A stretch of DNA of 64,000 bases from Apostichopus japonicus (taxonomy: Eukaryota > Echinodermata > Holothuroidea > Aspidochirotida > Stichopodidae). Position numbers and translations under genes: made by a program. Position 1 is the first letter of the stretch, and every line of letters begins with the position of its first letter. Where the stretch lies: positions 9,945,501 to 10,009,500 of the forward strand of contig NC_092568.1 in assembly GCF_037975245.1 (NCBI RefSeq), given 5' to 3'. Under the pieces are notes generated by a model. That model did no database searches. It was given only the letters and a program-made list of their open reading frames with translations, and was not told the DNA's origin. Shown piece by piece: positions 1 to 11,831 of this stretch.

Positions 1-124
1 AGGGTGCATGCTAGTAGCTGTGGCTGTCCAGCAGGCTACATGAGATGAACAATGGAAATAATTATTAAGGGGCAGTAAACAACGTTCATGTACTCTTGAA
101 AAGCAATGTTTTTTTGCCTTCCAG

Positions 125-3100
125 ATTACAACCGGTTACAACTTTCAGAATTCCACTAGTGAGTCAGTGTCCGAAAGAGACTTTGCGAATGGCGAGCAGC
201 TCTATATATTCTACGGTGCTAGACCCAACGCTCACTTTCTACTCTACAGCGGGTTTGTGTATCCAGAGAACGAACACGACACGATAGCTATCCAACTAGG
301 AGTCAGCAAGAACGACAGACTCTACGCAATGAAATCACAGATACTAGCCATGTTACGGATGTCAGAGTAAGTCATAGCGACGGCTGTAGACTCTATGCAA
401 TGAAATCACAAATACTAGCCATGTTAAGGATGTCAGAGTAAGTCAAAGCCAGGGATGTAGACTATGGAATGAAATCACAAATACTAGCCATGTTACGGAT
501 GTCAGAGTAAGTCAAAGCCAGGGCTGTAGACTCTATGCAATGAAATCACAAATACTAGCCATGTTACGGATGTCAGAGTAAGTCAGAGCCAGGGATGTAG
601 ACTCTATGCAATGAAATCACAAATACTAGCCATGTTATGGATGTCAGAGTAAGTCAGAGCCAGGGATGTAGACTCTATGCAATGAAATCACAAATACTAG
701 CCATGTTACGGATGTCAGAGTAAGTCAGAGCCAGGGATGTAGACTCTATTCAATGAAATCACAAATACTAGCCATGTTATGGATGTCAGAGTAAGTCAAA
801 GCCAGGGCTGTAGACTCTATTCAATGAAATCACAAATACTAGCCATGTTACGGATGCCAGAGTAAGTCAAAGCCAGGGATGTAGACTTTATGAAATCACA
901 AATACTAGCCATGTTACGGATGTCAGAGTAAGTCAGAGCCAGGGATGTAGACTCTATGCAATGAAATCACAAATACTAGCCATGTTATGGATGTCAGAGT
1001 AAGTCAGAGCCAGGGATGTAGACTCTATGCAATGAAATCACAAATACTAGCCATGTTACGGATGTCAGAGTAAGTCAAAGCCAGGGATGTAGACTCCATG
1101 CAATGAATTAAAAAATACTAGCCATGTTACGGATGTCAGAGTAAGTCAAAGCCAGGGATGTAGACTCTATGCGATGAATTAAAAATACTAGCCATGTTAC
1201 GGATGTCAGAGTAAGTCAAAGCCAGGGATGTAGACTCCATGCAATGAATTAAAAAATACTAGCCATGTTACGGATGTCAGAGTAAGTCAAAGCCAGGGAT
1301 GTAGACTCTATGCAATGAAGTCACAAATACTAGGCATGTTACGGATGTCAGAGTAAGTCAAAGCTACTGCTGTAGACTCTATGCAATGAAATTATTCCAG
1401 CAAAGTTGCTCACACTTGTCCTGATGCAGTAGCACTAATACTGATATGCCAGGCATTGTGGGAATCTGCTGTGGATACTAGTTCAAGATTATGTACTTGT
1501 AGCCCTGCATAGAACCTTATACTCATTACAAAAGGGATTTATACTTTTTACTCATCATAATACCAATGCTGCCGTACTCATACTGCAAGTCTGTAAAGTA
1601 CTGTATAACCTGAGCAATGAATCCACGCAGTCAGTTTAGTCAAGAACATTTTTGTGAGATATCATTTCTACAAAGTCAAGAAGTTTTACCTGGATATTGA
1701 TATCCAGATAAGGTGTTTACATTTAAAATGTGCAATTTTTATTTAATTGGAGATTACCATCCCGATGAGTATGCTACCCTTCTTCCATACACTTTTTCCT
1801 AATCAAGTACTGTACCTGTTCTGCAACTTTTAGACTTACTCCACTGTTGATCCACTCTGTAGAAATATGAATTATTCCTTACACATTCAGGACCATGTCT
1901 ATGTAGTTTCATGTTTCTATTTTCTTTTGGTGTTTGCTTTCTCAGACCCTCGCACACGTTTTATATCCAGAAGAGCATCGAACCGATATCAGTCGAGCTG
2001 TGGGCTTTCCTTCGAGTTTTCTCCATGGACGAAGGTTTGCCGGAGATTCCGTTAAGATGTTAAAAGTTTCACCGTAAATCATTTCAATGGATAAGCATCA
2101 GGCATCAGACTTTTCCCTTTGACATAAAAGTGACCATGCTCAAAGTGAAATCATGTGTGACATTATCAAACAAAAACATGTGGCCTGTATGTTCAGCAAG
2201 GAGGGATAATGACATTTAGGAGTAAATCAATCGAAAGTCACATTTAATCTCCACAATAAATGATTTGGATAAAAAAGTTTAGTGAGTTCGGTGAGAGGAA
2301 GCGAGTAACTAAAAAGCAGATCGTCCTTGCCTGCTGTTGTATACCATTACAGATGCGATGCATGCCTGCGTCCTTGTCACGTCATTAAAATTGGAAACAG
2401 TCCAAACTTGTCGTACCTTTAACAGTTGGTTACTTCGCAATGGTCGTTGCAGCAGAACTTAGCCAGTGCAACAGCACAGTTGTTTGAACCAGAATCTAGT
2501 TCTGAATCAAGAGTATGGCTCTTCATTATGGTTCTTGAAAGATTATCTTTCATTTTAGCTAAAGTCCTTTAAAATTGGAACAAACCAAATCCAGTGTCCA
2601 CCCCGCCCCCCCCCCCCTCCTCTCCCACTACATTATCCTTCTACCACAGTCCTAAATCCCTTTCCTACTGAATAAGACTCTAAAGTGATGTAACATCTCC
2701 TAGTTTAAATGTTCATTCCATCAAAGCTCCACGTTTTGGTTACAGCTTTTATTTCTCTCCTTGCTCAGAGCAACTCAAGGCACTATTGTTAGGACCCAGA
2801 TCGCAAGAACTGATGGCGAACCTGATAAGACCGAACCGTCTGGTCAGCAAGGAGAACGAGAGGAAGGTCTGGTCTTTCCTCGATGTACGTCTCAGGCTTC
2901 TCCATCAGCAGTACCAATCGACAGAAGAGGTAGGCCATGGAACTACTCTAAGAATAACCTTCTTGCCAGAAATTTGATCAGACCTGCCAAGTATCATCAG
3001 TCAAAAGGAAGATTGCAAATTGGTTGAAATGAGACAAATCTGCTAGATTTCTTAAACTTAAATGAATATTCAGTAGTGAATAATTCATTATGCTGTTTGA

Positions 3101-4129
3101 TAATAAACATTATTGTTGCCTGGACACTTTCCATAGTAGATTAATTACATTCAAAAAATTCAAATCCAGTTTTCTCCTCAAGCTGTATTGTTTATTGTAA
3201 TTTGTGGAGGTCAAATGTCATTTTGAGTTCATCAGAGGTGAAAGTCTGGAGACCATTTAAATAGGATAACTCAAGAAGGAACTTCTCACTTACAGTCAAC
3301 AATATTCAAACCTAGAAAATATTATGTGCAGTGTTCCCACTAATATTCTCATTTTAAAATGAGGCTAGGAATCACTAAGCCTGTTGGCTTTCTCCCTAAA
3401 ATAGCTTATACCTTGTTAAACATTTGACCCTATTGCTATGTGGAGTCAATATACAGTGGCTGTAATCTTTGATGCCTAGAGCTAATTACAGTTTCTTTCT
3501 TGTTTTAAAAGTGAATTGCCTTGTCAGCCAATTATTTTCACTATTAATTCCTTTCTCTTTCTTTCTAATTCAAGAGTATTCAAGAGGGACCTGAGAGTGA
3601 CAAGCTAAGCTACAACTCAAAACTGTGCATGAAGCTTAGACAGTGCGAGAGGGAAGTTCTCCAGAAGGCGATTGACCATATCACCCTCCAGAAGCTCCGG
3701 GTGGATGATTTAGCCGAGGACGCCCTCTACTACACCCCAGAGGAGACGGACAATTCGGCCCCGGAGCCTCCTCTCGCCAGCGAGGAAAACAGCGACGTCA
3801 CATCGACCAACGAAAGTCGCAACAGCGGAGAGTACGACCTGGACGTGAACTCGGAACCGGAAGAGCAGGATCTAGGAAACGGGGAAAACACGTGCGGCAG
3901 TAGCGTCAAGAGCGACACGGAGAGTACCTTAACGAACGCCAGTGAACTCTCTCAAGTAACGAACGATGACACCGGTCAATCGCTAGACCAGAACCACAAC
4001 CCAGACAACAAGAGGAAAGACCTGCCAACGAAAGTTGAACCATTGTCAGCAGAAGACGACATTGTAGAATCCAAAGTAGACGAGACCAAGTGCAATGGGG
4101 TTAACTCAGCCAAATCAATTGAAGAGTAG
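125..4129 (+). CDS. SETD3: SETD3-type actin-histidine N-methyltransferase, 3' part (5' truncated by window edge)
   Basis: Four exons are visible: 125-366, 1946-2034, 2769-2929 and 3575-4129. Acceptors are CCAG, CTCAG, CTCAG and CAAG; the first three exons end at GTAAGT, GTTTGC and GTAGGC donors. Phases 2, 1 and 0 agree, giving 348 codons plus TAG. The first exon opens at ITTGYN, the end of the SET domain, and carries GEQLYIFYGARPNAHF with the active-site tyrosine of the YIFYG motif. The next exons (WAFLRVFSMDE, then EQLKALLLG and KVWSFLD) match the Rubisco-LSMT-type substrate-binding domain of SETD3. The last exon starts SIQEGPESDKLSYNSKLCMKLR and ends in a long acidic, Ser/Asn-rich tail that looks disordered. 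Family knowledge: SETD3 methylates a histidine of actin in the cytosol. The catalytic NH motif and N-terminus lie left of the window. Intron 1 is largely a 71-bp minisatellite derived from the exon end. Confidence 0.93.
367..1390 (+). repeat. 71-bp minisatellite made from the SETD3 exon end and its splice donor
   Basis: About 14 tandem copies follow the genuine exon end. Each unit of roughly 71 bp (one or two copies are shorter) repeats the last ~50 bases of the preceding SETD3 exon, including its GTAAGT donor, plus ~20 bases of intron (GTAAGTCAAAGCCAGGGATG). Counting the real exon end, I find 15 copies of the motif CAGAGTAAGTC between 364 and 1359. Copies differ by scattered single changes, such as GTTACGG/GTTATGG and CACAAAT/TTAAAAAAT. 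The array ends in a partial copy near 1390. Confidence 0.95.
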
Positions 4130-4386
4130 TCCACAGTTTTTTTTTAGTTTTTTTTATGCTGATCTTCTTTTGTACCAAGTTCTTTTCAATTAATTCTTTG
4201 TATGACTTCATTCCACTTTGAGGTGTATATTACCTTGCCCGATATATTACGTTCCCATTCCGATATGGAATTCAAACATTTTTATCCCACGTATCAGGAC
4301 TTTTAAAAGAGTTGTTCAAAAGAGAACTGAGGCATTCCTTTCGGTACATTTTGTGTAGAAGTTTATTTACATTTCCATGTAGCATA

Positions 4387-4392
4387 AATAAA
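4387..4392 (+). promoter_or_regulatory. Candidate poly(A) signal of SETD3
   Basis: AATAAA lies 258 bases after the SETD3 stop codon in T-rich 3' UTR-like sequence. It is the first canonical hexamer downstream of the stop. Cleavage site not determined. Confidence 0.5.
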
Positions 4393-4990
4393 AAAGCACT
4401 AAGGTTTTTACACAATTCTTTCCTTTTTTAGTTTGGGTGATTATAGTTATAACGTAATGTCCACAACTAAGCACATTTTAGTTACGGAGTATCATAAATC
4501 TGCTGAAATGAATAGGATCAAGTTTTTTGTATCAGACTGGAACCATTTAAAATCTTCATTGAGGTATATTGATTTGTTCCTACAAATATCTTTTATAATG
4601 CGAGTCCACATAGCATATTTTGTTTAATTTATTTATGTGATTTATGCAGTATATATTGCAGAATTGTTCAATTAGCCAGAACATTTTGTCTGTGAAGGAC
4701 AAAATACTCTAAAGGTTGGCACTTGGCAGTAGAATACTTGTGTCTTAAAACCTTAGTTCATACAACTAGTATTTGAATTTTATATTTCAATTTGAGAATG
4801 GGTTTTTTGTTTTTGACCAGCAGTATGGAATATTTTCTTTATCCGTGTTTGAAACAGGAATGTCCTTTCAAGTGTCGCATTATCGGTGACTTGAAAATCC
4901 CTTCATGCAAGAATCGGTCGGAGAAACACATATTTATCTGTATTACCATTGCACTTGATGTAATGCATCTATGTACATTCAAGAAATGAC

Positions 4991-5029
4991 ATCTGTCTGT
5001 CTGTCTACCTGTCTGTCTGTCTGTCTACT
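4991..5029. repeat. (TCTG)n microsatellite
   Basis: About nine TCTG tetramers with two TCTAC interruptions, in AT-rich intergenic DNA. Confidence 0.9.
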
Positions 5030-5265
5030 TAGACATGCTACATTTTGTTTAAAATAACAACTTAGTTTTTAACGAGTTTTTAATATCATTTCCAAGTAGT
5101 TGACATTCCATCGGAATATTCCAGTGTTTTAATTGCGGTAATGCAACATATGATAACATTTTGTGATTTTCATATTAATTAGTTAAGGAGTGACTGCACC
5201 AACTCATACTTTCCTTCCATTTTTCCCTTTTGTTTTCACTATGACATAACCATCGTTAACCAATT

Positions 5266-5471
5266 AATCATCACTTGCATACCATGCAACATATGAGAAA
5301 GACTTTGCTCGTTTATGTTAAGGAATAAGTAAGCTGTTGTATTTTATGTCCATATGTCTAGTTTTAGTTAATCATCCCTTGCATACAATGCAACATATGA
5401 GAAGACTGCTCGTTTGTGTAAAGGAATAAGTAAGCTATTGTATTTTATGTCCATATGTCTAGTTTTAGTTA
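5266..5471. repeat. Tandem duplication, ~104-bp unit, two copies
   Basis: The block running from AATCATCACTTGCATACC through CATATGTCTAGTTTTAGTTA is repeated immediately (second copy from about 5370) with a few substitutions and small deletions. No coding content. Confidence 0.85.
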
Positions 5472-5639
5472 CCTCAGTACAAATCATCAATACTGGCTTC
5501 AGTTACGGTACAATCTTGTATTTGAATTTCTATGTACTCGTTCCAAGCACTTGTGTAACATTTGAACATCTTGAATGTATTTTAGATTATATTTGAGAAT
5601 ATTTTAAGATGATATTCAACTTGAAAAGAACAAAGACAT

Positions 5640-5775
5640 TTTAGCCCTAGAGGGGGGATTCAAACCAATGACCTATGGGTCACAAACCCCTGTGATCTAC
5701 CAACTGCCCTTAGTCGGTGATAAATCCCTATGTAGCCATTTGTTTGCCAGGTTATCAGTTAGAACAGTAGCTTAC
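5640..5775 (-). mobile_element. tRNA-derived SINE copy
   Basis: Read on the minus strand, the sequence has a Pol III A-box-like stretch (AGGGCAGTTGGTAGA) and, ~45 bases on, a B-box-like stretch (GGTTTGAATCC), the spacing of a tRNA head. It is preceded by a body similar to that of the neighbouring copy at 5970-6085. Pairing of acceptor ends is poor, so this is a SINE rather than a tRNA gene. Ends are approximate. Confidence 0.6.
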
Positions 5776-5969
5776 ATACTAAGGTAACAAGGTGTCACAC
5801 TTCCAACTTCATTTCATACATGGCAATGTATCATGGCAATGTATTCCCAGGCAATGGCAGAAAATGAATTCAAGAGAAATTCAGCGTTTTATTACTTATA
5901 TGAATGAGTAAATTAATAAGGGAAACTGGCTGGGAACTTATATAAAGAATGGGAAAAAATCAAAATACT

Positions 5970-6085
5970 TCGGCCAGAACAAGGTTCAAACCTGTGACCA
6001 CAGGTTAACAAGCCCTGTGTTCCACCAACCTCCCTCTACTTGGTGGTGATTTCTGTTTAGCCATTTCTTGCTGGGGTTTCCAGTC
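5970..6085 (-). mobile_element. tRNA-derived SINE copy (same family as 5640-5775)
   Basis: On the minus strand there is an A-box-like GGGAGGTTGGTGGA and a B-box-like GGTTTGAACCT. The flanking body (CCATTTCTTGCTGGGGTTTC on plus) aligns with CCATTTGTTTGCCAGGTTATC of the first copy. Divergence between the two suggests old insertions. Confidence 0.55.
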
Positions 6086-7456
6086 AGAAATAAGGTTTTT
6101 CTCAAAGTTATGTTTCACTTTTCAGAATTCTCAGCCATGCACCTAGTTCCAACTGTGTTTAGGAAAAAGTGTGTCTTGCCAAAGTTGTTATTGAAACGTA
6201 TAAACTTTATAATACCGTGATATCTTTTAATGTGTCAAACTCAGTAACCTGATAAAGCTCCCTTCCATAAAAAATTGGAAACTTTGAGAAAATTTGATAA
6301 ATGAATTTATAGTACTTTCTTTGTTAAATGATGTCATTTAAATAACCATCAAGTGATAAGACATGACCCACAACTCAGTTATTGATTACATTATGCCTGA
6401 TTTTATCATTCCTTCTTTGGTGAAAATCATTCCTTTCCATATGTTCTCATTTGTGTCTGCAAGTATGTTGTATGTCTTGTCATGTATGTTCCATAGTTGG
6501 CCATGGTAGACATCTGGGTTGCTGTTAGAGAAAAAGTTGGGGGGGGGGGAGGAGGGGGTAACAGCAACTGAAGAAGAGATTACAAGCAAAGGCTCTCTCT
6601 CACGTTGGCGTCATGTGATCCTGATACATATTCCCTCATAAGAATCATTGCTGTGTAATGCATTCCAACAGTCTACTATTATCTACAAGAGATGACAAAT
6701 AAACTGAGATCCTACATTTGGTTTCTTTAAAACTTATTCTCTTTATGTTGTAGTGACATGTTCAGCATAAGTATTATCACACGCAATTTCATATACTTCC
6801 AAAGACATATTAACTTCCACAACTGATGTATCTTATGTACAATATTTAGTGAATGAACAATCGTTAGCAATGGCACCCACACCACCCCACCTACGCCCTC
6901 CCCCTCCCCTCGCAAAGGTTGTGCCAAATCCAGATTTTCATGCATTCATGTAGTGTAAGACCTGTCACCTGTAGATACTAAGAAAAGTCACCCAGGAAAA
7001 TACCTCGGCACGAAAAACGTACCGACTGATCCTCTCTCAACCCCAGTCCCCTTGCATCAAGACTGTGCTATCGCCGTCAGGAGCGTATCACGATACCCCT
7101 AGCAGGGGAGAATATATGCTACACATTATCTTAGCCATTTATGGAAGGGATCTCGATGTTTCGCATGGAGGCGCGAGTAGTCTGAATGCGACACGGGGAA
7201 AGGGATATGATACTTCTGTATGCACCCTCAAATGCTTTGTTTTCATATTTCGTTGACACAATTTTGTTGAGTACAACATACAATAACAGGAAGAGATAGT
7301 TGACGACACCCCTAGATTACATCACATGATTGCAAAACGCTCTCTTTCCATAATTCTACCAGTTTTATCCCTTTTGCACCCATGGAGTTCGCTGACAGTA
7401 CAACTGCTTGAGATAATATGATTGACGTTGATAATACGTAAGAAGGGAAAGTGAAA

Positions 7457-10400
7457 ATGGCTACATTCGACTTTAATTTCCGTCACTACATAAGTCTTTC
7501 TTCTTTCGGTTTGTTTATTATACTATCATGTGCTAAAATCACCAGTTGCGCAAAGCCAAATGTGATAATATTCTTCGCAGACGATATGGGGTTTGGAGAC
7601 CTTCCAGTTTACGGACATCCAACTTCTTACTCTCCAAGTTTAAATAAACTAGCGAACAACGGACTTGTCTTCACCCAGTTCTACGTTTCAAGTCCGATAT
7701 GCACACCTTCGAGGTAAAGTATGCATAGTTTATAGGCTAGGTTCCTGGGCCAATTTCATTCTCTTATTTTATTTTATTTTATGATCCTTCCTTTGAATTG
7801 TCACATTGTTACCACAATTGTAGGTTCTTACACTTACAGGCTATACTTAAGCTTGCCAAATCAATCCTGCACTAGTTTATTTACTTTCAATTATCCACCT
7901 AAGTTAAGGTGACCAGACGTCCCCGATTGTCAGGGACAGTCCCCGTTTACAGTGTGCTGTCCCCGATGAACAAGTGTCCCCGAAAATGTCCCTGATTCGT
8001 CAAAATGTTCAGGAATTTCGAAAATATCCCACATTATTAGTAAAATAATTGTAAAAACAACACTTAGTCAAGTGTGCAGTCGCAGAACGGAACTAACCAG
8101 TATTTCAGGTGGGCCAGTGTAAAGTGGAATATGCTAGATCAATCTAGCCTAGCACTCTTTCATAAAGTATGTAAATTTCATCTAAGAAAAAGCTACATTT
8201 TTGAAAATAAAATTGATTTAAAAAGTGCTTCTAATTATCACCATTTTACATCTAAGCACCTTAGGTACTTGAAAATTTTCCAAAGGGGAGGGGGACACCC
8301 CTTCTCCATGGATCCCCTCCCCTATATCAGTCACGCAAAATAAATGTCCCTGATTCCAGTCAGGCAAATATGGTCACCTTAACCTAAGTCCGAATTGCAC
8401 ACATGTACTGTTTATGTAGGCCTGGCCCTTTTTAAAATCGCATTTAAAGTTGGGTTTTTTTTGGGCAAAAGGTGAAGGAGACCCCTCTCTCCTTATCCCC
8501 TTCCCCATGCTGTGTCCCACTAATATCTATACTCAAGGAATATAAAGTACTTAACCATAAGTGATATGTAATAAATAGCATCCTGTGACCAGTCTAGAAA
8601 TGTTGTTGTGTGAGAAATAGTCCTGGCAATGACATTTTTTTAAGTAGCGTCAGGGTATAAAAATTACAGAATACATGAAAAGTCACTTGGGGTAAACATA
8701 GAATCATACTGTACAGTACTTCAAATTTTGTGTCAAAGCAATTTTTCGATATAAAGAAGTTCTGTTTGGAACAGTTGCATCTGTAGTTGTTTGTCCAGTA
8801 CTTATCACTTGTATAATTCTCTGAAAAACATTGACACATGAGATCACTAAAGTTATTGAAATGATGTTCTATAGTTACATTGTACTGTCAATCTAATGAA
8901 ATCTCTCAGTTCTTCCATGAGTTGGAAAATAGCAAGTCCCTAAATAAAAAATAAAAAATTTATAAAATTATTTGAATTAAGACAAGTCTCTTAATATTTA
9001 CTTCAAATCACCAAATATTCCTAATATGTCATTTTCATTGTCCTTCACAGAGCTGGTCTTTTAACTGGTCGATATGCTACAAGATCTGGTACATATCCAG
9101 ACACATTCAAGCCAGATGACATTGGTGGCCTACCATTGAATGAGACCACAATCGCTGAGGCATTAAAACCTGTTGGCTATAGGACTGGTATGATTGGAAA
9201 ATGGCATTTAGGATACGGGAAAGATGGACAGTACCAACCAAGTCATCAGGGCTTTGACTGGTATTACGGCATACCATATACTCATGCGGAATGCTCTTGT
9301 GGGCCTTGCTATTACCCAGATGCTCCCTGCGACCTGGGTAACTGCCAGCCGCAATACGTGCATTGCCCACTGTTTGCAAATACGACCATTGTCGAACAGC
9401 CCGTTGACCTCTTAACCCTAGATGCCAAATATGCAGCGCTCGCCACCGATTTCATCAGGTTCAACGCTCAAGAGCAGACTCCATTTTTCCTGTACTATGC
9501 GTTCCATCATCTTCACATACCCATCTACTCGGGTAAAAACTTTACAAAGAGCACAATAAGAGGGCACTATGGGGATGCTTTAGCTGAACTAGACTGGGCT
9601 GTTGGAGAGGTCATGGATACCCTAGAAGCTCTGAATATCGACAATAACACTCTAATCTTCTTCTCATCTGATAATGGGTAAGAACTTTGTCAACTTTCTT
9701 TATTTTATTCTCTTTTTTCCCCCCCTTAACACTTAATATCTCACCTATAATTTTGTGTTCTTATAATTCAAACTGCATTTTAATTTTTATTTTGTTAGGA
9801 ATATTAGATTTTTAGGAATATTAGAACTGTGAACAGTGATATTTTAATTAGAAATATTTTGTGGAATTTTGTTGGGATGAAAGATTTACGTGGAATATAC
9901 AACCCTGTCAGATACTTCAACTATGTATGACAAAATACTTTCAAGAGTTGTTAATCCATTGACCCAATCAGGAGGGGTGGGGGGTGGGGGAAATGGATGG
10001 AGTCACTGAATTTAATAAAAACTCAAGTCATAAAATTTACGTATATACTTGTAGTGAATCGATTTGGATAGATCTGCAAATAAATTGAATAGATCAGAAA
10101 TTCTATAACTGTTGTGTGTGGCATCTTTGGAGGATTTTATTTATATTTACTACATTTCTCACAGACCTGCCCTTGCCCTGAAACAACTCGGTGGCAGTGC
10201 TGGACTCCTAAAATGTGGCAAGAGTACCACCTATGAAGGAGGTCCTAGGGTGCCTGGTATAGCTTATTGGCCGGGCAGGATTACACCAGGGTATACCACT
10301 GAATTGGCTAGCACCTTGGATCTGCTGCCAACTATTTGCAGTATTGCCGAAGCGCCTTTACCGCTTGCAACCTTGGACGGTGTTGACATATCACGAGTCT

Positions 10401-11831
10401 TGTTCCGTGGGCAGACGGTGAGTGTAATATACCCGTAGAAATTGAACTAGGAAGAATGCTGACACAGTGTATCGCTGTGTGTTTAACCAGTGAAGCATTG
10501 AAGAAAGTGAGGGCGCTTTGCGTTGTACGGCAAAAAGCCAGATCATTTGTACGTCTTCATACATACATTGTGCATTCGATTTTGAAACTGAATTCGATTT
10601 TACCCGCTTTCTTGAAAGAGCCGGTGTACTTTGCACAACAGTGACATGTTATGGCCACCAGAGTGGTAAGTACTATATATTTTAGTGCTCCACTCAGTTA
10701 GTGTCATATTTTTCCCTGAAAAATGCTGTGAAAAAAACAATCTCACATATCCACACAGTCACAACATTTCAAGAGCTGTGAATGAAACTGACGATTTCTT
10801 TAATCGAAATGATAAACATCTACAATTAATATGACTAATATGGCTATAATTAAGGCGATTACAACCCCTGTTAAAAAAAAAACCACTGCTACAGTTATCT
10901 ACTGTAATGTGACCAACCATTGAGACGGACATCAGATTTATAGCAACAGTAGACTTTATCATATATCCATCAGTGTATCCATCAGTGTATACATGGGATA
11001 AATCTCCATTTCTGTCTGGATATTGTGAATGTTTAATTAATCACATTGAATTTTGTCTCTTTTTCTCTCTTCTTGCATTTTAACCAGAGAGAATCAGATG
11101 TTGACAACAGCAGGATCTGTAAATTATCACACAGAAACTGATTTTACAAACCAAGAGTTTCTCTTAAGGAATAAACTGTTTTTAACTCCAGGACCAGTCT
11201 TGCCTACCTTGAGTTTGAATATACCATCTAAAAAAGAAAGAAAAAAAGTGTGTTGAATTTTTTTCAAATTTTGTGGAAACAGCCTTGCTTATTACTTTTC
11301 TTAAATAATGGATTTCACATCATTTATGATATAGGCTTTTCAAATTCTTTTCTCAACCAGAGCCCAAGGGAGACATTTTACTACTACCCAGGGGAACCGG
11401 AACCGTATGTCGGTGTGTACGCGGTCCGATTCAAACAGTTCAAAGCCCACTTCTTCACCAGCGGGGCCGGAAACTCGGTAAGCAGCGACCCAGATTGCAA
11501 ACCGGGTAACTTCAGACTCCGTAAACCTCCGCTCTTGTTCGACCTCCACGAGGATCCTTCGGAACAGTTCGACATCGCTGGCAGGCCCGAGTACGAGGGT
11601 TTGTTGCAGAAGATGATACAATTGAAAAGAGACTTTGATTACAACATGGTCTGGGCACCTTCACAAATAAACAGAGGTCAAAATGAAGAGTACCAACCCT
11701 GCTGTAAAGCTGGATGTACAGAACAACTTGTGAAATGCTGTCAATGCGATGCCCTCGATGGTATGCCACAGGTCTTCCGATCTCACCTGTATAGCCGTCC
11801 CTCGAACATAGAGGTAATGAAACAACTTTGA
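7457..11831 (+). CDS. ARSA-like: Arylsulfatase A-type sulfatase, complete
   Basis: Four exons: 7457-7713, 9051-9677, 10165-10417 and 11361-11831. Phases join as 2, 2 and 0, giving 535 residues plus TGA (human ARSA has 507). The start ATG sits in AAAATGG. Residues ~11-32 form a hydrophobic signal peptide ending near SCA/KPN. Sulfatase landmarks: metal-binding FFADDMGFGD (D42, D43); formylglycine motif C82-T-P-S-R split by intron 1; GKWHLG (K136, H138); FHHLH (~238-241); FFSSDNG (D293, N294); CGKSTTYEGG (K314). The cysteine-rich C-terminus (CCKAGC, CCQC) aligns with the end of ARSA. Family role: calcium-dependent hydrolysis of sulfate esters such as sulfatides, in lysosome or secreted. All catalytic residues look intact, so the product should be active once formylglycine is made. 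The physiological substrate cannot be told from sequence. A possible donor (GAG/GTAATG, 11815) five codons before the stop could allow another C-terminus. Confidence 0.93.
7904..8382 (+). mobile_element. Non-autonomous DNA transposon, GGTGACCA family, copy 1
   Basis: Lies in intron 1 of the sulfatase gene. It begins TTAAGGTGACCAGACGTCCC and ends TATGGTCACCTTAA, so the outer 12 bases are inverted repeats. Both flanks carry CCTAAG, a likely 6-bp target duplication. No transposase ORF. The copy at 45122-45520 aligns over most of its length in inverse orientation. Confidence 0.8.

Larger units (their letters stand above)
4393..7456. other. Intergenic region between SETD3 and the sulfatase gene
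   Basis: No gene supported. It contains a (TCTG)n microsatellite, a ~104-bp tandem duplication (5266-5471), two minus-strand tRNA-derived SINE copies (about 5640-5775 and 5970-6085) and G-rich tracts. The last ~100 bases must hold the sulfatase promoter/5' UTR, but no TATA box or initiator can be singled out. Confidence 0.6.

Noticed and set aside
367..1390. CRISPR-like array of regular repeats
   Set aside because: Units are contiguous with no spacers, and the repeat is a copy of an animal exon end.
5640..5775. Functional tRNA gene on the minus strand
   Set aside because: A- and B-box-like words are present but no complete cloverleaf or pairing acceptor stem, and a second diverged copy lies nearby. 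SINE is the better call.
11340..11769. Minus-strand open frames opposite the last sulfatase exon
   Set aside because: Antisense shadows of a conserved exon; no family features.
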